Below are positions 52,591-60,846 of a stretch of 64,000 bases of DNA, piece by piece. Source of the stretch: JBGTSJ01 sp041940305 (GTDB lineage: Bacteria > Planctomycetota > Planctomycetia > Planctomycetales > Planctomycetaceae). The position numbers were made by a program, and so were the translations under genes. The notes under the pieces are model-generated. The model was not told where the DNA came from and did no database searches. It was given only the letters and a program-made list of their open reading frames with translations. The DNA lies in NCBI GenBank assembly GCA_041940305.1, contig JBGTSJ010000003.1, positions 1 through 64,000 on the forward strand. Reading direction: 5' to 3'. Positions within the stretch are counted from its first letter, which is position 1, and each line of letters starts with the position of its first letter.

Positions 52591-52707
52591 TCACAGTTGA
52601 CAGTTCACAGTCGACAGTGGGTTTGTTCGACATGTGAGAACGTAAGAATGCGGCGTGTTGCGGCACTCGCGGCTGACTGTCAACTGTCTACTGTAAACCG
52701 TCAACTT
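52591..52707. repeat. Inverted heptamer arrays between the two cytochrome b genes
   Basis: The left array (52591-52619) is a tandem of CAGTTGA-type units beginning just after the stop codon. The right array (52673-52707) contains AACTGTC-type units. A 12-base perfect match pairs ACAGTTGACAGT at 52594 with ACTGTCAACTGT at 52676. The structure could form a long stem with a loop of about 50 bases between co-transcribed genes. Confidence 0.85.
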
Positions 52708-52714
52708 TCTCTCC

Positions 52715-54082
52715 ATGCTCACCCCGCATCCTGACCTGACGCCGGCCGTGATCCGCGGCCTGGGTTGGCTGTACCTCGTGATGTTCTTCCTGAACGTCGG
52801 GTGGACGGTGCGCAGTTACAAGCGGGACGGGCACTACGAGTCGCTGTTCGGCTTTCAGCATCTTCCGAAAGCGATGATCTGGGCGATCTACTCCGGCTTC
52901 CTGTTCCTGCTGGCCGCGACGCACCTCACCGTCCGCAGCTCGCAGGTCGAGGAATTCATCTTCCGCATGCCGGAGTGGTTCAAGAACGGCGCCGACGCCG
53001 TCATCGCGAACCCCATCAGCTACTTCGCGCTGTCGATCGTGCTGTTCATCGCAATGATCTGGCTCCGTGCCTGGCTGGTGCGGCCCACGGTCGCCTGGAT
53101 CATTCTGAATCTCTCGCTGATCTTCCTCGGCCTGAGCATGACGGATTACGACTTCCGTCAGATTGTCGGCAAGCCGGACAACGTGCCGATCGTCGGCATG
53201 CTGTTTCTCGTCGGCTTCTTCACCTGGCTGTACTTCTACCAGGCGGTGGAGAACGACCGGCGGATCGCGGCCGGCCTGCCGAAGCTGGAGGACGAGCAGG
53301 CGCAGCAGGTGCTGGTGTGGCCGGACCTCGTCTACACCGAGATGATCTGCATGATGGTCGTCACGGCCTTCCTGATCTTCTGGGGCGTGGGGCTGCCGGC
53401 GCCGCTGGAAGAGCCGGCCTCGGCCGTGAAGACGCCCAACCCGTCGAAGGCGCCGTGGTACTTCCTGGGCCTGCAGGAAATGCTCGTCTACTACGATCCC
53501 TGGATGGCGGGGGTCGTGCTGCCGTCGATCATCCTCGTCGGCCTGATGGCGATCCCCTACATCGACTTCAACAAGCTGGGCAACGGCTACTACACGTTCA
53601 ACGAGCGGAAGTTCTCGATCGTCACCTTCCTGTTCGGCTTCCTCCCGCTGTGGGTGGCGATGATCATCCTCGGGACGTTCATCCGTGGTCCGAACTGGAA
53701 CATGTTCGGCATCTACGAGTACTGGGACGTCCACAAGCTCGAGCTGCTGAACAACGTCAACCTGTCGGACATCTTCTGGGTGAACTGGATGGGCGAGCCG
53801 CTGCCGCGCCCCGCGGGAGACGCGAGCGCGTTTGAGACGACGGTCACGATCCTCAAGCGCGAATGGCTCGGCCTGCTGATCGTGATCGGCTACCTCGCCG
53901 TGCTGCCGCCGCTGGGGGCGATCCTGTTCCGCGGGATGTTCATCAAGATGGGCTTTTTGCGGTACATGGTGCTGGCGAACCTGATGCTGTTCATGTGGGC
54001 GCTGCCGCTGAAGATGGCGGCCCGGTGGGCCTTCAACCTGAAGTACATCGTCGCGATCCCCGAGTGGTTTTTTAACATTTGA
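52715..54082 (+). CDS. Cytochrome b C-terminal (subunit IV-like) protein, extended
   Basis: A 455-residue membrane protein. The subunit IV-like module begins near residue 240 with NPSKAPWYFLGLQEMLVYYDPW, the hallmark of cytochrome b C-terminal domains, and continues with PYIDFNKLGNGYYTFNERKF. About 200 residues with roughly five membrane helices precede it (LYLVMFFLNVGWTVRSYKRDG; VAWIILNLSLIFLGLSM), which normal 160-residue subunit IV proteins lack. A further helix pair follows at the C-terminus. It presumably completes the quinone pocket with petB. The extra helices may bind another subunit or haem; no clear extra haem ligand pair was seen. Confidence 0.9.
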   Translation: MLTPHPDLTPAVIRGLGWLYLVMFFLNVGWTVRSYKRDGHYESLFGFQHLPKAMIWAIYSGFLFLLAATHLTVRSSQVEEFIFRMPEWFKNGADAVIANPISYFALSIVLFIAMIWLRAWLVRPTVAWIILNLSLIFLGLSMTDYDFRQIVGKPDNVPIVGMLFLVGFFTWLYFYQAVENDRRIAAGLPKLEDEQAQQVLVWPDLVYTEMICMMVVTAFLIFWGVGLPAPLEEPASAVKTPNPSKAPWYFLGLQEMLVYYDPWMAGVVLPSIILVGLMAIPYIDFNKLGNGYYTFNERKFSIVTFLFGFLPLWVAMIILGTFIRGPNWNMFGIYEYWDVHKLELLNNVNLSDIFWVNWMGEPLPRPAGDASAFETTVTILKREWLGLLIVIGYLAVLPPLGAILFRGMFIKMGFLRYMVLANLMLFMWALPLKMAARWAFNLKYIVAIPEWFFNI

Positions 54083-54186
54083 GTGATCAGTTATCAGTTT
54101 TCAGTTCACAGTGAAGAGAGAGCTTGAACCAGTTTCAGCCTCTCGTGGGAAGAACTGAAAACTGTTAACTGTAAACTGACAACTCT
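54083..54186. repeat. Inverted heptamer arrays before the octahaem cytochrome gene
   Basis: The left array (54085-54112) has ATCAGTT-type units and the right array (54152-54186) has AAACTGT- and TAACTGT-type units. A 13-base perfect match pairs CAGTTTTCAGTTC at 54095 with GAACTGAAAACTG at 54152. It occupies nearly the whole intergenic space, ending 4 bases before the next ATG. Confidence 0.85.
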
Positions 54187-54190
54187 CCCC

Positions 54191-57100
54191 ATGCCTGCCA
54201 CCGAACATTACTGGCGTCCGCTCGGCACCATGCACAAGGTGTTTGCCGGCAGCGCGATTGCGCTGTTGGGGGCGACCATCGTGATGATGGCGTTCGACCA
54301 GGATCGCGAGTGGCGCCATTATCAGCTTCAGGCCGAAGAACTGCGGCTGGAGCAGCTGCAGAGCGAGGCGGAGAGCCTGCAGAGCGGCGACTACCAGGCG
54401 AAGCTCGATGAGCTGAACGAGCAGGTGAAAGCGGCGGAAAAGGCGGTCCAGGATCGCAAGACCGACCTCGACCGCATCGACGCCGAGATGGCGGAACTCA
54501 ACGGCGAAATCGAAAAGCTGGAGCGGGACGTCAAGTTCAAGAACGCCGAAGTCGGCGTGGAGCGGGCCAATTACGACCTCGCCGTCCGCGACGGACTCGC
54601 CGAAGAGCAGCTGCGCCAGCTGGAGCAGCGGTTCCTGTCGGGCTCCGACGACGTCCGCACCATGCAGGTGCGGCTGGATGAACTCAAGGCCCGTCGGCAG
54701 GCGCTGATCAACGAGCGGGCCGCAATCACCGAAGCCCACGACGAGTTGCTCAAGCGGCTCGCCGAGCATCAGCAGGATATCGTCCGCGTCAACGAGCAGA
54801 TCGCACTGCTGCGGCCGGCGGAAGCCGGCGACTGGTTCGCGGGCTGGAAGCGCGACATCAAGCGCTGGCCGATCATCAACGGCTTCAACCCCGAGATCCG
54901 CCTCATCCAGGACTGGATCCCCGACCTGAAGCAGCAGCTGGGGATGGCGAGCGTGGCGCGGTTCGATCGCTGCCGCACCTGCCACGTCAACATTACGCAG
55001 TTCGGAGCGGGGAACGTCCCCAACTTCCCGGCGGAGAAGTACGAGCATCCGTTCTCGTCGCACCCGCGGCCCGACCTGTTTCTCACCGACGCCAGCCCGC
55101 ACCCGCTCAACGAGTTTGGCTGCACGTCCTGTCACGAAGGGGACGGCTCCGGCACCAGCTTCCAGGCCGCCGAGCACACCCCCTCGTCGCCGTCCGAAGC
55201 GCACGAATGGGAAGAAAAGTACGGCTGGCATTCCAACCACTTCTGGGAGTACCCGCAGCATCCCGAGCAGTTCATGCAGTCGGGCTGCATCAAGTGCCAC
55301 CACAACGTGGTCGAGCTGGGGGTGAATGAGCAGTACGGAGCGACCGCTCCGCAGGTGTACGAGGGCTACGCGCTGATCCGCGACTACGGCTGCTTCGGCT
55401 GCCACGAGATCAACGGTTACGACGGCACGCGCCCCATCGGTCCCGACCTGCGGCTCGAACCGCAGACGGAAGAAGAAGCCGAGCGGATCGCGGCCGATCC
55501 CAACCAGGTCGCCGGCCGGTTGCGGAAGGTCGGCCCGTCGCTGCGGCACCTCGCCTCCAAGACGACGCCGGAGTTCGTGGCCTACTGGACCGAACTCCCC
55601 AGCCGCTTCCGTCCCGATACCCGCATGCCGCAGTTCTTCCATCTCTCCAACCAGGAGGATGCCCTCGCGGAGCTGCTGCAGCCCGTGGAACTGGCGGGCA
55701 TCACGGCCTATCTCATGGACCGCTCGCAGCCGCTGGACCTGATGCAGCCGGCCGCCGATTACGAGCCGGACGTCGAGCGCGGCAAGGTGCTGTTCTCGCG
55801 CCGCGGCTGCCTGGCCTGCCACAGCCACGACGATCCCGACTTCGCCGGCATCAAGGCCGACTTCGGCCCCAACCTGACGAAGGTGCACGAGAAGATCCGT
55901 CCCGGCGTGGACGGGTTCAACTGGGTCTACACGTGGGTCCGCGATCCGCAGCGGCATCATGAGCGGACGAAGATGCCGGACCTGTACCTCGATCCGGAAG
56001 GGGAAGGGGAGAGCTACGTCGATCCGGCCGCCGACATCGCGGCGTTCCTGCTGGTCGGCGGCCCGCGGGAATTCCCGACAATCGAGCTGCCCGGTCCATA
56101 TGTCGGCGTCGCGCTTGCAGAGGAGTTCACGGAGGAGGACGCGCGGAGCCTCGGCGTCGATCCTCCGCAGGGAGTGCTCATCAATGAAGTCCTGCAGGGA
56201 AGCCCGGCGGAGCGCGCTCAGCTGGCTGATCCCAAGACGACGACGGCCGCAGCCGAACCTGTGCTGATTCCGGGCGACGTCCTGCAGGCATGGAACGGAC
56301 AGCCCGTGACCACGTTCGCACAGTTCCGCGAACTGGAAGCACAGGCCCAGCCGGGTGCCACGGTCACCCTGACCCGCGTCCGCCGCGGATTCCCCGACGA
56401 TGTGTCGATCGTCATCAGCACTCCGCTGGAAGACCTGACGCGGCTGTATCTCCGCAAGCAGCAGACGGCCGAAGAAGCAGCCGCGACGATGCAGGCGGGC
56501 TACCTCGTCCGCAGGCAGGGGACGGTCGGTCCGGATGGGACCGTTGAGTTCTCTTACGACCCGGTGGCTCCCGACCAGATCAAGGGAGACGAGATCGAAC
56601 TCGTCTATCGCGAAGGCGACCCGGACGTCCTCCCCGCCGACGTAATGAACGAGCGGATGCTGCAGTACATCGGCCGGCGGACGATCTCCCGCTACGGCTG
56701 CTACGGCTGTCACGATATCCCCGGTTTCGAGGAGGCCCGCCCCATCGGTACCGCCCTGCAGGACTGGGGACGCAAGGACACCTCCAAGCTCGCGCCCGAG
56801 CACATCGAGGAATACCTGCATCACCACGGCGAGCCGGACGGCTCCAGCACGCACGAGCGGATTGAACGGATCGTCAACCCGGCGTTCGCCGAGTCGGCGT
56901 CGCACACCGACCACATGGCGGCCTACTTCTACGAGAGCCTCACGCATCACGGCCGCGCCGGCTTCCTGTGGCAGAAGGTCCGCGCACCGCGCAGCTACGA
57001 CTACAAGAAGACCGAAACCAAAGGCTGGGACGAGCGGCTGCGGATGCCCAAGTTCCCCTTCGCCGAAGACCAGATCGAATCGGTCGCCACGTTCGTCCTC

Positions 57101-58630
57101 GGCCTCGTCGCCGATCCTCCGGCCCAGAAGTACCTGTATCAGCCCGAAGGACCGGCGCTGGCGCGGATTGAAGGGGAACGGCTCATCGAGCAGTTCAACT
57201 GCGCGTCGTGCCACATGCTCGACATGCCGGGCTTCAAGTACGAGACCGACGTCCGCGAACTGATCGGCATGACGCGGAACGAACTGGTCGAATGGCTGGC
57301 CGGCAACAGCGAGCGGCTGGTCTCCGGCGACCTCACTCAGGAAGCGATCCTCGGCGGCGAGGTGGAACCCGCGGAGTACGCCCCGGCGCTGGCGACATTC
57401 TTCTCGAACGCGGCCCTGCTGCTGGATGGCCGCATTGAGGACGTCGAGGATGTGCAGTCCGGACTGGCCCCGCATATCGGCCGCGTGGCTCTGGTGGCCG
57501 GCAGCAGCGACGTCGATCGCCAGACCGCCGTTGACGCCTGGCTGGACCGCTATCCCGAACTGCTGCTGGCGGATCCGATTCCCGACACCGACATGCCGGT
57601 CACCGTGTCGCTGGCGATCGGCATCAAGACACCGGTGCATTACGGGGCCCCGATCACGTCCAGCGAGGGGCGGGCGCTCATCGAACTCCACGGGCTGACA
57701 TTCGCCGAGCCTGATCCCGATGAAGAAGACCCCGACTTCCGCGAGTACGCGTTCGACCTCTGGGAGAACACGGAGATCGGCGGCCGCTACAAGCTCACCG
57801 GCGTCAACGGCCGGTACATCATTCCCGAGGCGAGCGTCGAAGAAGTGCTGCCCGGACGGGGCGGCGACTTCACCGAGTGGCTCGTGCCGCGGCTGACCGA
57901 TGAGTTCACGCAGGGGGACCGCAACAAGGCGCGGCAGGCATCGCCTCCTCCGCTCTACATGGAAGGTCGCAAGGTGCAGACGCCGTGGCTGTTCCGGTTC
58001 CTCAAGAACCCCGACCAGTTGCGGTACACCACCGTGCTGCGGATGCCGCGGTTCAACATGAGCGACGAGGAAGCCCAGACGCTCGCCAACTACTTTGCCG
58101 CGCGGGACCGGGCCGAGTATCCGTATCAGCGCATCCCGCAGCAGGAGCCGCCGTATCTCACCGCCAAGGAGGAGGCGTTCCACGCGCTGTTTGGCGAGGA
58201 AGACCAGACGTACCTCAACGAAAGCTGGCTGACGCTCAACGCCCCGCTGTGCAGCAAGTGCCACGCCGTCGGCGGGCGCCCCTACCAGGGGACCGATCCC
58301 ACCAAGGACATCCGCGGCCCGAATCTCGACCGCGTCCAGCAGCGGATGCAGCACGGCTATCTCAACCTGTGGCTGTACAAGCCGGCCGCGTTCCTTCCGT
58401 ATACGTCGATGCCCACGAACTTCCCGCGCAACCAGCAGCAGTTCCCCGAGTTGTTCGACGCCCACCAGGGCTGGCAGACCGAAGGCGTGGCCGATGCACT
58501 GCTCAACTACTACAACCTGATGGAGCGCTACGGCGAGACGGCCTACGTCCCGCCGGAGGGCGACATGCCCCCCGCAGAGGGGGAGGCAGCGCCGGCTGAG
58601 GAAGCGGCGGCGAGCGGAGGAGCACAATGA
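54191..58630 (+). CDS. Octahaem c-type cytochrome with coiled coil and PDZ domain
   Basis: A 1479-residue protein. A single membrane helix (residues 16-35) precedes a long coiled coil (40-215, ELRLEQLQSEAESLQSG onward). Eight CxxCH motifs start at residues 261, 311, 366, 401, 540, 837, 1004 and 1354. A PDZ domain lies at about 635-740 (LIPGDVLQAWNGQPVTTF) between haem sites five and six. Repeated tails such as YGCFGCHEINGYDGTRPIGPDLR and YGCYGCHDIPGFEEARPIGTAL suggest duplicated cytochrome modules. It is most likely the cytochrome c of the bc complex and faces the periplasm. The stop overlaps the next start as ATGA. A 1508-codon frame on the opposite strand is a shadow. Confidence 0.9.
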   Translation: MPATEHYWRPLGTMHKVFAGSAIALLGATIVMMAFDQDREWRHYQLQAEELRLEQLQSEAESLQSGDYQAKLDELNEQVKAAEKAVQDRKTDLDRIDAEMAELNGEIEKLERDVKFKNAEVGVERANYDLAVRDGLAEEQLRQLEQRFLSGSDDVRTMQVRLDELKARRQALINERAAITEAHDELLKRLAEHQQDIVRVNEQIALLRPAEAGDWFAGWKRDIKRWPIINGFNPEIRLIQDWIPDLKQQLGMASVARFDRCRTCHVNITQFGAGNVPNFPAEKYEHPFSSHPRPDLFLTDASPHPLNEFGCTSCHEGDGSGTSFQAAEHTPSSPSEAHEWEEKYGWHSNHFWEYPQHPEQFMQSGCIKCHHNVVELGVNEQYGATAPQVYEGYALIRDYGCFGCHEINGYDGTRPIGPDLRLEPQTEEEAERIAADPNQVAGRLRKVGPSLRHLASKTTPEFVAYWTELPSRFRPDTRMPQFFHLSNQEDALAELLQPVELAGITAYLMDRSQPLDLMQPAADYEPDVERGKVLFSRRGCLACHSHDDPDFAGIKADFGPNLTKVHEKIRPGVDGFNWVYTWVRDPQRHHERTKMPDLYLDPEGEGESYVDPAADIAAFLLVGGPREFPTIELPGPYVGVALAEEFTEEDARSLGVDPPQGVLINEVLQGSPAERAQLADPKTTTAAAEPVLIPGDVLQAWNGQPVTTFAQFRELEAQAQPGATVTLTRVRRGFPDDVSIVISTPLEDLTRLYLRKQQTAEEAAATMQAGYLVRRQGTVGPDGTVEFSYDPVAPDQIKGDEIELVYREGDPDVLPADVMNERMLQYIGRRTISRYGCYGCHDIPGFEEARPIGTALQDWGRKDTSKLAPEHIEEYLHHHGEPDGSSTHERIERIVNPAFAESASHTDHMAAYFYESLTHHGRAGFLWQKVRAPRSYDYKKTETKGWDERLRMPKFPFAEDQIESVATFVLGLVADPPAQKYLYQPEGPALARIEGERLIEQFNCASCHMLDMPGFKYETDVRELIGMTRNELVEWLAGNSERLVSGDLTQEAILGGEVEPAEYAPALATFFSNAALLLDGRIEDVEDVQSGLAPHIGRVALVAGSSDVDRQTAVDAWLDRYPELLLADPIPDTDMPVTVSLAIGIKTPVHYGAPITSSEGRALIELHGLTFAEPDPDEEDPDFREYAFDLWENTEIGGRYKLTGVNGRYIIPEASVEEVLPGRGGDFTEWLVPRLTDEFTQGDRNKARQASPPPLYMEGRKVQTPWLFRFLKNPDQLRYTTVLRMPRFNMSDEEAQTLANYFAARDRAEYPYQRIPQQEPPYLTAKEEAFHALFGEEDQTYLNESWLTLNAPLCSKCHAVGGRPYQGTDPTKDIRGPNLDRVQQRMQHGYLNLWLYKPAAFLPYTSMPTNFPRNQQQFPELFDAHQGWQTEGVADALLNYYNLMERYGETAYVPPEGDMPPAEGEAAPAEEAAASGGAQ

Positions 58631-59613
58631 TGGATGTTCAACATCAGATGTCGCCGTTCAGCCGCGGCTCAACGAGCCGCGCGTCGGCGTTGAATCGATT
58701 GGTCAATCGTCAATCATCAATGGTCATTGGTCATTGGAAAGGCGTGTTAAGCGCACTGTGCCTGTGCGGCGTGGTGTTCCTTTCCGGCTGCGAGCACGGC
58801 CTTGGCGGCGGCGCGTCGATTGTGCCGACGGTGGCGGTAAAGGTGGACGGCGAGGCGGCTGAGGCGACCAGTGGCGGACCGGTGGAAGTCGCCGGGTACG
58901 GGTCGGTGACCGGCCGCATCATTCTCGACGGGTCGGCGCCCGCATTGGGATCGTTCCTGCCTGCCGGCGAACTGAAGGACCCGAACGTCTGCGTCCGGGA
59001 GCAGATTCCGGATGAGCGGATCATCGTCGGGCCGGACGGGGGAGTCGCCAACGTGTTCGTGTTCCTGCCGCGCAAGCCGGGCGGGACGCCGGAGGAAGAC
59101 TCCGAGCCGCCCGCCGAGCCAATCATGTTCGACCAGAAGACCTGCACGTTCCTGCCGCACTGCCTGGTGCTGCGGGCCGGGCAGGAGATGCGGGTCCTCA
59201 ACAGCGACCCCATCGTGCACAACACGCACACCAACCCGCGGAGCAACAGCGTCTTCAACTCGACGGTGAAGCCGGGCGAGCAGGAGGGGATTCCGGTGGT
59301 CTACACGCGGGCGGAGCGCGAGCCGGTGCGGGTCGTCTGCGACTTTCACCCCTGGATGCTCGCGTGGCATCTGCCGCTCGACCATCCCTATGGGGCGCTC
59401 ACCGGCGAGGACGGTGCGTTCACGATCGAAGGGGTCCCGGCGGGCAAGCACAAGTTCACCGTCTGGCACGAAGGCCGCAAGCTTGGAGACTACAGCGTGA
59501 CCATCGAGCCGGACCAGCAGGCGACGCTGGATGTCACCGTCTCCGGCGCAGACCTGGCGCTGACCCCGATGGCCGACGACATCAAGACAGTGGTGCTTTC
59601 GCCGCGAAGGTGA
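58627..59613 (+). CDS. Cupredoxin-like lipoprotein (copy 1)
   Basis: A 328-residue predicted lipoprotein in the electron-transfer operon. The lipobox FLSGC has its cysteine near residue 54. The mature domain is beta-rich with DPIVHNTHT and RVVCDFHPWMLAWHLPLDHPYG; Cys238, His241 and Met244 form a C-x2-H-x2-M set that resembles type 1 copper ligands, and an upstream histidine is available. A carboxypeptidase-regulatory-like end follows (DGAFTIEGVPAGKHKFTVWH). A copper electron carrier role is inferred. ATG at 58627 couples to the previous gene, but residues 1-40 are translated from repeat sequence, so ATG 58720 or GTG 58744 may be the real start. Confidence 0.85.
   Translation: MMDVQHQMSPFSRGSTSRASALNRLVNRQSSMVIGHWKGVLSALCLCGVVFLSGCEHGLGGGASIVPTVAVKVDGEAAEATSGGPVEVAGYGSVTGRIILDGSAPALGSFLPAGELKDPNVCVREQIPDERIIVGPDGGVANVFVFLPRKPGGTPEEDSEPPAEPIMFDQKTCTFLPHCLVLRAGQEMRVLNSDPIVHNTHTNPRSNSVFNSTVKPGEQEGIPVVYTRAEREPVRVVCDFHPWMLAWHLPLDHPYGALTGEDGAFTIEGVPAGKHKFTVWHEGRKLGDYSVTIEPDQQATLDVTVSGADLALTPMADDIKTVVLSPRR
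58663..58739. repeat. GC hairpin plus single heptamer array at a lipoprotein start
   Basis: An 8-bp hairpin (CGCGGCTC-AAC-GAGCCGCG, 58663-58681) is followed by a heptamer array at 58699-58739 with units AATCGTC, AATGGTC and ATTGGTC. There is no inverted partner array. Both elements lie inside the open frame of the lipoprotein, and one heptamer supplies an in-frame ATG at 58720. Confidence 0.75.
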
Positions 59614-59669
59614 TGGCTCCCGGCATCGGAAGCGATGACCGGATGGCGAGCGGACGGGCAGGCAACAAC

Positions 59670-60755
59670 ATGACTCATCTCAAATCTCAAATCTCAGATC
59701 CGTCCTGGGCCCGCGGTCGCCGTGGCTGGGCGGGCCTCCGCGCCTTCAGCGGGAATGCGACAGCACTCGGTCTGTGCGCAACTCTGGTCATGATGCTGTC
59801 CGGTTGCGGCGACAGCGACACACCTGACGCGCGTGCCACCCGCGTTATCCTGCCGGGCGAGCAGCAGCTGACGATCCCGGAACTTCCGGCGACCACCGCT
59901 GAGAACGCCGACGTGGAAACGGTCGCGGCAGCAGATACGCCGTCGGCGACGGACTCGATGCCGGCAGCCATTCCGGCGCCGAGCGTCGAGGGAACGGCGT
60001 CGGAGTCGGCAGCACCCGCGAGCTCGACGGCAGCCACCACGTCCCCCGCCGCCACATCCTCGGCGGCCGAGACCACCGGCACGGAGTTCGCCGCCTTCCG
60101 CGGCCGCGTGACCGTCGCCGGGTCGCCTCCGTCACTGGCGCCGCTCGTGGCCAAGGATGACCCCAAGGTCAAAGACGCGGTGTGCGTCAAGCAGCCCGTG
60201 CCCGATGAGTCGGTCATCGTCGGCGACGGCGGCGGACTGGCCGACGTATTCGTGTACGCCAAGAAGATCCCGTCCGGGATCGACGTTCCGCCTCCTCCCT
60301 CCGAGCCGGTCGAGATCGACCAGGTGAATTGCCGGTTTGTCCCGCAGGCGATGGTCTTTCGCGTCGGCCAACCGCTGCTGATGAAGAATTCGGACCCGGT
60401 CTCGCACAACGTGCGCACCGCCGGCTTCACGCAATCGATCAACCAGATCATTTCGCCCAACGATCAGCAAGGCATCCCGGTGAAGTACGAACGCGCCGAG
60501 CGCGTGCCTGTGCAGACCAAGTGCGACATCCACGCCTGGATGCTGGCCTATCACTTTCCGCTCGATCACCCCTACGCGGCCGTGACCGGCCCGGACGGGA
60601 CATTCGAGATCAAGGACCTGCCCGCGGGCAACTGGGAGTTTGTCGTCTGGCACGGCAAGTCGGGCAACATCGAGAAGTCGTTCAAGTTCAAAGCCGCCGC
60701 GGGACAGGTCGTCTCGCAGGACTTCAGCGTCCCGGCTAACAAACTGGCCCGGTAA
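59670..60755 (+). CDS. Cupredoxin-like lipoprotein (copy 2)
   Basis: A 361-residue paralogue of the preceding lipoprotein. The lipobox is MMLSGC (cysteine near residue 36), then an Ala/Ser/Thr/Pro-rich linker to about residue 135. The globular domain follows with DPVSHNVRT and KCDIHAWMLAYHFPLDHPYA, whose Cys285, His288 and Met291 repeat the C-x2-H-x2-M pattern. It ends in DGTFEIKDLPAGNWEFVVWHG. It is a probable copper or redox carrier between the bc complex and the oxidase. Start choice is uncertain: ATG 59670 is used, with ATGs at 59643 and 59613 upstream. Residues 2-11 come from a heptamer array. Confidence 0.85.
   Translation: MTHLKSQISDPSWARGRRGWAGLRAFSGNATALGLCATLVMMLSGCGDSDTPDARATRVILPGEQQLTIPELPATTAENADVETVAAADTPSATDSMPAAIPAPSVEGTASESAAPASSTAATTSPAATSSAAETTGTEFAAFRGRVTVAGSPPSLAPLVAKDDPKVKDAVCVKQPVPDESVIVGDGGGLADVFVYAKKIPSGIDVPPPPSEPVEIDQVNCRFVPQAMVFRVGQPLLMKNSDPVSHNVRTAGFTQSINQIISPNDQQGIPVKYERAERVPVQTKCDIHAWMLAYHFPLDHPYAAVTGPDGTFEIKDLPAGNWEFVVWHGKSGNIEKSFKFKAAAGQVVSQDFSVPANKLAR
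59674..59701. repeat. Single heptamer array in a lipoprotein N-terminus
   Basis: Four tandem heptamers (CTCATCT, CAAATCT twice, CAGATCC) immediately follow the ATG at 59670 and are read as codons 2-11. No inverted partner was seen nearby. Confidence 0.7.
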
Positions 60756-60778
60756 GCAACCTTACTCACCCGTTCAGC

Positions 60779-60797
60779 CACGGCCCGGCGGGCCGTG
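60779..60797. repeat. GC hairpin before the dihaem cytochrome gene
   Basis: An 8-bp perfect stem (CACGGCCC-GGC-GGGCCGTG) preceded by CCGTTCAGC. The flank and stem design match the hairpin at 58663, so both appear to be copies of one element. It lies 24 bases after the stop of the second lipoprotein. Confidence 0.7.
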
Positions 60798-60846
60798 CGA
60801 CCGGGAAGTTCAACGTCACGGCATCGAATCGCAAGCAGGCGTCATT

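Noticed and set aside
51685..52707. CRISPR array in the short repeats between cytochrome genes
   Set aside because: Units are 7 bases, tandem without spacers, degenerate and inverted in pairs; no cas genes are present.
54101..58627. A 1508-codon open frame on the minus strand opposite the octahaem cytochrome gene
   Set aside because: Its translation is Arg/Val/Leu/Gln-rich with no domains, and it mirrors a strong coding region with eight haem motifs. Long antisense frames are expected in GC-rich codon usage.
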